Origin: an uncultured Selenomonadaceae bacterium
GTDB taxonomy: Bacteria; Bacillota; Negativicutes; Selenomonadales; Selenomonadaceae
DNA length: 9,377 nucleotides
Direction of reading: 5' to 3'
Assembly (NCBI GenBank): GCA_905235425.1
Contig: CAJOKY010000078.1
Coordinates: 1-9,377 of the forward strand
This document shows positions 6,538 to 9,377 of the stretch, in pieces. Each line of letters opens with the position of its first letter. Positions within the stretch are counted from its first letter, which is position 1. The notes beneath the pieces were generated by a model. That model was not told where the DNA came from. It did no database searches and was given only the letters and a program-made list of their open reading frames with translations. A program made the position numbers and the translations under genes.

Positions 6538-6560
6538 AAAGATTTTATTAATCGGTAGCC

Positions 6561-6602
6561 ACCACTACTACTCACTACTCACTACTTACTACTTACTACT
6601 CA
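6561..6602. repeat. Heptad array 2: short array starting at the TAXI stop codon
   Basis: Read on the minus strand from the TGA stop (6602-6600), five heptads TGAGTAG, TAAGTAG, TAAGTAG, TGAGTAG, TGAGTAG cover 6602-6568, and a decayed sixth TAGTGGT reaches 6561. The first three bases of the first unit are the stop codon of the gene, as in the mutS2 array. TGA, TAA and TAG recur in every frame. A lone inverse core GTAG at 6555-6558 may be a vestigial opposite arm. Confidence 0.85.
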
Positions 6603-7565
6603 CTTTTCTTTAAAGAATTTTTCTGCGCCGGGATTCATCTTAATGAAATTCATACCGTTAAGCGCCGTATCTTTATGAATAGACTTCGCGGCAGAGTGGG
6701 AGGCAGAAAGTTTATCGGTGTTGGTGAAAATCGCCTTTGTAATGTCATAACCGAGTTGATCCGTCATTTTGTCGGTAGTTACGAGAATAGCCATTACGCT
6801 GACGGTAGGAACTTCCGCGCTGAAACCTTGATAAGTGTTAGCCGGAATTGCAGTTCTTGTGTAGAAAGGATAATCTGCGATGAGTGCATCAATTTTGTCG
6901 GAATTAAGCGGAATAAGGCGAATTTGTTTTTGCGATGCGATATCCTGTACAGAGGCGGTAGGATAGCCGGCAGTAAGGCAAGCTACGTCAATAGTACCGT
7001 CTTTAAGCGCCGTTGCGCCTTCTGCGAATGAAAGGAATTGTGCATTGATATCATCATAAGTCAAGCCGTAAGCTTTGAGAATTTGGCGAACGTTGCCTTC
7101 AACGCCTGAGCCTGCCGCACCTACCGCAACTCTTTTACCTTTAAGGTCGGCGATTGAATTAATGCCGGAACCTTCAAGCGTTACGAATTGGCAAGTTTCG
7201 GGATAGAGTGAAGCGATACCGCGCAGATTTTCAATCTTCTTTTCAAACATTTCAGTGCCGTTTAAGGCATAGTAAGCGATATCGTTTTGAACAATCGCCA
7301 AATCTACCTGCTTTTCACTAAGCATATTGATATTGGCAACAGACGCGCCGGTACTTTGTGCGCTGGCGTTCACGTCTTTAATGTCCTTGTTGATAATGTC
7401 GGCAATGGCGCCGCCTATCGGGTAATAAGTACCCGCCGTACCGCCGGTAGCAATGTTTACAAAATTTTCGCCGGATTGACCGCCGCCGCAACCGGCAACT
7501 CCTACCGCTACCGCGAGAGCCAAACAAAATGTAGCGACTCGCTTAAAAATTTTTCCGGGACTCAT
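6600..7565 (-). CDS. TAXI-family TRAP transporter substrate-binding lipoprotein
   Basis: Encodes 321 residues of the TAXI (TRAP-associated extracytoplasmic immunogenic) family, binding proteins that deliver small organic acids or amino acids to TRAP permeases. Residues 1-26 are a lipoprotein signal peptide: basic start, hydrophobic core AVAVGV, lipobox VAGC with Cys26, then a GGGQSG linker. The family signature NIATGGTAGTYYPIGGAIADIIN follows at about 36-58, then SVANINMLSEKQVDLAIVQND, LRGIASLYPE, DLKGKRVAVGAAGSG and LKDGTIDVACLTAGYP. Length and ending are normal. AAGGAG about 9 nt upstream supports the ATG at 7565. It has its own promoter and terminator, and no TRAP permease gene is beside it, so its membrane partner must be elsewhere or missing. 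The ligand cannot be read from the sequence. Confidence 0.92.
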   Translation of the reverse strand: MSPGKIFKRVATFCLALAVAVGVAGCGGGQSGENFVNIATGGTAGTYYPIGGAIADIINKDIKDVNASAQSTGASVANINMLSEKQVDLAIVQNDIAYYALNGTEMFEKKIENLRGIASLYPETCQFVTLEGSGINSIADLKGKRVAVGAAGSGVEGNVRQILKAYGLTYDDINAQFLSFAEGATALKDGTIDVACLTAGYPTASVQDIASQKQIRLIPLNSDKIDALIADYPFYTRTAIPANTYQGFSAEVPTVSVMAILVTTDKMTDQLGYDITKAIFTNTDKLSASHSAAKSIHKDTALNGMNFIKMNPGAEKFFKEK

Positions 7566-7605
7566 TTAAACCACTCCTTAAAAAAACATCTAAACTTTTG
7601 CTTGA

Positions 7606-7635
7606 ATTATATCATAAACATTCTGAAAATAGCAA
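7606..7635 (-). promoter_or_regulatory. Extended -10 promoter for the TAXI gene
   Basis: On the minus strand the -10 box is a perfect TATAAT (7606-7611), preceded by TGA to give the extended -10 form. A partial -35 TTGCTA (7630-7635) stands 18 bp upstream. Transcription would start near 7599, leaving a leader of about 35 nt with the ribosome binding site. Confidence 0.7.
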
Positions 7636-7672
7636 TTACTTTACAGCGTATTTTTTAGACAATATAAAAAAT

Positions 7673-7910
7673 TACTAGGTGCTAGGGAGCAGGGAGTAGA
7701 TTGTAGATTGTAGAGTGCAGATTGTAGATTGTAGATTGTAGATTGCAGATTGTAGATTGTAGAGTGCAGATTGTAGATTGTAGATTCTACTATCTACCTC
7801 CTACCCTCTACTCCCTACCCTCTACTCCCTATCCTCTACTCCCTACCCTCTACTCCCTACCCTCTACTCCCTACCCTCTACTCCCTACCCTCTACTCCCT
7901 ACCCTCTACA
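7673..7910. repeat. Heptad array 3: 34 units, two inverted arms
   Basis: Thirty-four consecutive 7-mers keep one phase over 238 bp. Units 1-3 are degenerate (TACTAGG, TGCTAGG, GAGCAGG) and unit 4 is GAGTAGA. Units 5-16 are TTGTAGA with TTGCAGA and GTGCAGA variants. Unit 17 onward switches to the opposite strand sense: TTCTACT, ATCTACC, TCCTACC, then regular alternation of CTCTACT with CCCTACC (one CCCTATC) to CTCTACA. Left cores GTAGA and right cores TCTAC are reverse complements in one register. The switch point is the dyad GTAGA-T-TCTAC at 7780-7790. The arms could form a long cruciform or RNA hairpin with 4-5 of every 7 bases paired. It lies between the divergent TAXI and rpoC promoters. 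Confidence 0.92.
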
Positions 7911-7924
7911 CTTTTACAAATTGC

Positions 7925-7953
7925 TTGACTAGAATTGATTAAAACATTAAAAT
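7925..7953 (+). promoter_or_regulatory. Strong sigma-70-type promoter for rpoC
   Basis: TTGACT (7925-7930) and TAAAAT (7948-7953) are separated by exactly 17 bp and each differs from consensus at one position. Transcription would start near 7960, giving a leader of about 93 nt before the rpoC ATG. A promoter immediately before rpoC fits the absence of rpoB upstream. Confidence 0.7.
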
Positions 7954-7963
7954 ATCAAAATAC

Positions 7964-7989
7964 ACGGCGGGAAAGATTTTTTCCGCCGT
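7964..7989 (+). other. 5'-leader stem-loop of the rpoC transcript
   Basis: ACGGCGG (7964-7970) pairs perfectly with CCGCCGT (7983-7989), and GAAA/TTTT can lengthen the stem to about 11 bp around a small loop. It begins only a few bases after the predicted transcription start, as do stabilising 5' stem-loops. It is followed by seven A residues and not by T residues, so it is not a plus-strand intrinsic terminator. Its role is inferred. Confidence 0.6.
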
Positions 7990-8052
7990 AAAAAAACTTA
8001 GCAACAAATTTAAAGTCGATATAAATATTTTGGATGAACGAAAGGAATTACC

Positions 8053-8808
8053 ATGCTTGACGTAAATGTTTTCGATTCAATGCGCGTGGGACTGGCATCG
8101 CCGGATAAAATCCGCGAATGGTCACACGGAGAAGTAAAAAAGCCTGAAACAATAAATTATCGTACGCTTAAACCGGAGCGCGACGGGCTTTTTTGCGAGC
8201 GCATCTTCGGACCTACGCGCGATTGGGAATGCCACTGCGGAAAATATAAAAGAGTTCGTGACAAGGGAATAGTCTGCGATCGTTGCGGCGTAGAAGTGAC
8301 ACGGGCTAAGGTGCGCCGTGAACGTATGGGGCATATTGAACTTGCCGCGCCTGTTTCGCACATTTGGTATTTCAAAGGCATACCCAGCCGAATGGGGCTT
8401 ATTCTTGATATTTCGCCGCGCAATTTGGAAAAAGTTCTCTACTTTGCATCGTACATTGTACTTGAGGCGCCGGAAAATATTATTGTTAATGACAAGTCCG
8501 AAAAAAAGCTTGAGAAAAAACAAATTCTCACTGAAAGTGAATATCGTATGGCTTGCGAAAAGTACGGCAGAAAAAATTTCAAGGTCGGTATGGGTGCGGA
8601 GGCTATTCAATACCTCCTGCGCGAATTGGATTTAGACGAAATGAGCAAGCAACTGCGCGAGGAACTTAAAACCGCGTCAAGTCAAAAACGTATTCGTGCT
8701 ATTCGCCGCCTTGAAGTAGAAGGATATCCTTGTGTTGTGGCCATTGACGCAACAGGTCGCAGCATTTATGACGAAGGCCCCAAGCGCTACGCGCATCCTC
8801 GTGGCTGA
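8053..8808 (+). CDS. rpoC: RNA polymerase beta' N-terminal part, truncated and joined to unrelated tail
   Basis: Codons 1-222 are a clear RpoC N-terminus, the largest core RNA polymerase subunit. The opening FDSMRVGLASPDKIREWSHGE is diagnostic. The zinc-binding cysteines C60, C62, C75 and C78 are intact (DWECHCGKYKR and CDRCGVEV). GHIELAAPVSHIWYFKG, the PSRMGLILDISPRNLEKVLYF lid region and QKRIRAIRRLEV follow. Bacillota RpoC continues LEVVEAFR and runs to roughly 1,200 residues with the NADFDGD catalytic loop. Here, from codon 223 (8719), the reading frame leaves the family and ends after 29 alien codons at a TGA. The truncated product could not be a working subunit. The start is supported by AAGGA 6 nt upstream. 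rpoB is not in front of it. A contig misjoin or a rearrangement is much more likely than a real short gene. Confidence 0.9.
   Translation: MLDVNVFDSMRVGLASPDKIREWSHGEVKKPETINYRTLKPERDGLFCERIFGPTRDWECHCGKYKRVRDKGIVCDRCGVEVTRAKVRRERMGHIELAAPVSHIWYFKGIPSRMGLILDISPRNLEKVLYFASYIVLEAPENIIVNDKSEKKLEKKQILTESEYRMACEKYGRKNFKVGMGAEAIQYLLRELDLDEMSKQLREELKTASSQKRIRAIRRLEVEGYPCVVAIDATGRSIYDEGPKRYAHPRG
8719..8808 (+). other. Unidentified 3' gene end joined in frame to rpoC
   Basis: Twenty-nine codons reading EGYPCVVAIDATGRSIYDEG and ending KRYAHPRG before TGA do not match RpoC. They look like the genuine C-terminus of some other protein, because the stop is followed after 47 bp by a well-formed gene start. 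I do not recognise the family. The in-frame join to rpoC could be chance (one in three). Confidence 0.55.
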
Positions 8809-8855
8809 GTGAGCCGCAGAATCGCTCCCTCGTTTGATTTCGAAAGGAAGCTGCT

Positions 8856-9377
8856 ATGCAAAGTGCTGCTTATTACAACGGAGAAATAGCATCACCCGAA
8901 GAGTTGCGTGTGCCCTTTTTAGATCGTGCGAGTTTCTTTGGCGATGGTGTCTACGAAGCAACGATGGTGCGCGATGGCGTCATCATCTACCTTGACGAGC
9001 ACATGGACCGCTTCGAAAACAGCATGCGTCTGCTGCGTTTTGAACCCCCTGGCGAGCGCGCTTGGTTACAAGCCGAATTGCAGCGCCTGGTCGATATGTG
9101 CGACGAGCGTGACTTGTTTGTCTATTGGCAGGTAACACGAGGCACGGCACCGCGTTCGCATGAATTTCCTGCCTGTCCGCCTAACTTGTGGATTATGGCT
9201 ATGCCCTTTGCCTTCGCTAATTTGGATGAAACGCTCGACGCCATAACATTTCCCGATAAACGCTTTGGCTATTGCAATATTAAAACGATAAATTTGCTTC
9301 CCAATGTATTAGCGGCTCAAAATGCGGCAGACCATGGTGGGCAAGAGGCCATATTTCTGCGCGATGGCATTGTGACC
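8856..9377 (+). CDS. D-amino-acid aminotransferase-like class IV aminotransferase (5' part)
   Basis: The first 174 residues of a fold-type IV PLP aminotransferase, closest by motif to D-alanine aminotransferase, which interconverts D-amino acids and 2-oxo acids and supplies D-Ala or D-Glu for peptidoglycan. YYNGEI opens the protein, then DRASFFGDGVYEATMVRDG (23-41), the LDEHMDRFENSM helix, and QVTRGTAPRSHEFP (92-105) with the Arg/His pair typical of the D-amino-acid carboxylate trap. CNIKTINLLPNVLA (140-153) provides the PLP lysine K143, and QEAIFLRDGIVT reaches the window edge. AAAGGA (8843-8848) is 7 nt before the ATG. Branched-chain and aminodeoxychorismate relatives are less likely because of the TRGTAPRSH signature. 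Base composition is richer in G+C than rpoC to the left. Confidence 0.9.
   Translation, partial: MQSAAYYNGEIASPEELRVPFLDRASFFGDGVYEATMVRDGVIIYLDEHMDRFENSMRLLRFEPPGERAWLQAELQRLVDMCDERDLFVYWQVTRGTAPRSHEFPACPPNLWIMAMPFAFANLDETLDAITFPDKRFGYCNIKTINLLPNVLAAQNAADHGGQEAIFLRDGIVT

Noticed and set aside
7673..7910. CRISPR array
   Set aside because: Units are 7 bp and contiguous with no unique spacers, and no cas gene is present.
7743..7928. Open reading frame of 61 codons with a Leu/Pro/Ser/Tyr repeat
   Set aside because: It is only the translation of the heptad array: a 7-bp period gives a 7-residue protein period, there is no ribosome binding site, and the C-rich arm simply lacks stop codons on this strand.
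7964..7989. Rho-independent terminator before rpoC
   Set aside because: The stem is followed by A residues on the plus strand, and on the minus strand by only a weak mixed tract, so the T-run required is missing.
1..9377. tRNA or rRNA genes
   Set aside because: I looked in the intergenic gaps for cloverleaf arms and conserved rRNA stretches and saw none; the gaps are explained by promoters, heptad arrays and a terminator.

Overview
The window looks like a bacterial chromosome fragment from a low-to-moderate G+C anaerobe. A Bacillota member of the Negativicutes type is my best guess, inferred only from AT-rich coding style with frequent A/T runs, strong AGGAGG-like ribosome binding sites, a full-length MutS2 and a TAXI-type lipoprotein. 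It may come from a metagenome assembly, because the right end behaves like a junction between two different sequences.

Layout, left to right. (1) 1-440: remnant of a type III-like DNA methyltransferase (Mod) carrying the DPPY motif but broken by a deletion/frameshift, followed by a near-perfect 14-bp direct repeat. (2) 387-1382: a small phage-like cassette. A Rha-family regulator (minus) and an XRE/cI-type repressor (plus) diverge from a 135-bp control region that holds a good minus-strand promoter and two similar 13-bp dyads, one of them inside the promoter spacer. (3) 1442/1463-3808: mutS2, complete to the C-terminal Smr domain, with a doubtful start codon. (4) 3806-3924: a heptanucleotide array running from the mutS2 stop codon to the ribosome binding site of the next gene. 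(5) 3933-5369: an HlyD/EmrA-like membrane-fusion protein whose C-terminal barrel is split by about 130 acidic Pro/Glu-rich residues. (6) 5366-6493, minus: a GT-B glycosyltransferase overlapping the previous gene tail to tail by 4 bp. (7) 6512-7635, minus: a TAXI-family substrate-binding lipoprotein with its own promoter, a second heptad array starting at its stop codon, and an intrinsic terminator. (8) 7673-7910: a third, 34-unit heptad array. (9) 7925-8718: a strong promoter, a 5'-leader hairpin and the N-terminal 222 codons of rpoC with no rpoB in front. (10) 8719-9377: sequence of different character, with 29 non-RpoC codons and then the first 174 codons of a D-amino-acid aminotransferase-like protein that runs off the window.

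No metabolic operon links these genes. Most are single units, and several neighbourhoods are atypical: rpoC without rpoB, a TAXI protein without TRAP permease, a membrane-fusion protein without an exporter.

The most distinctive signal is a family of three 7-bp-period arrays, each in one unbroken heptad phase. Two begin exactly at a gene's stop codon. The two longer ones have two arms with reverse-complementary cores (TTAGC/GCTAA and GTAGA/TCTAC). Because 7 is not a multiple of 3, each TAG/TAA-bearing arm puts stop codons in all three frames. I know of no described bacterial element with this exact stop-anchored, two-armed layout. The nearest known analogue is the STRR heptamer repeats of filamentous cyanobacteria.
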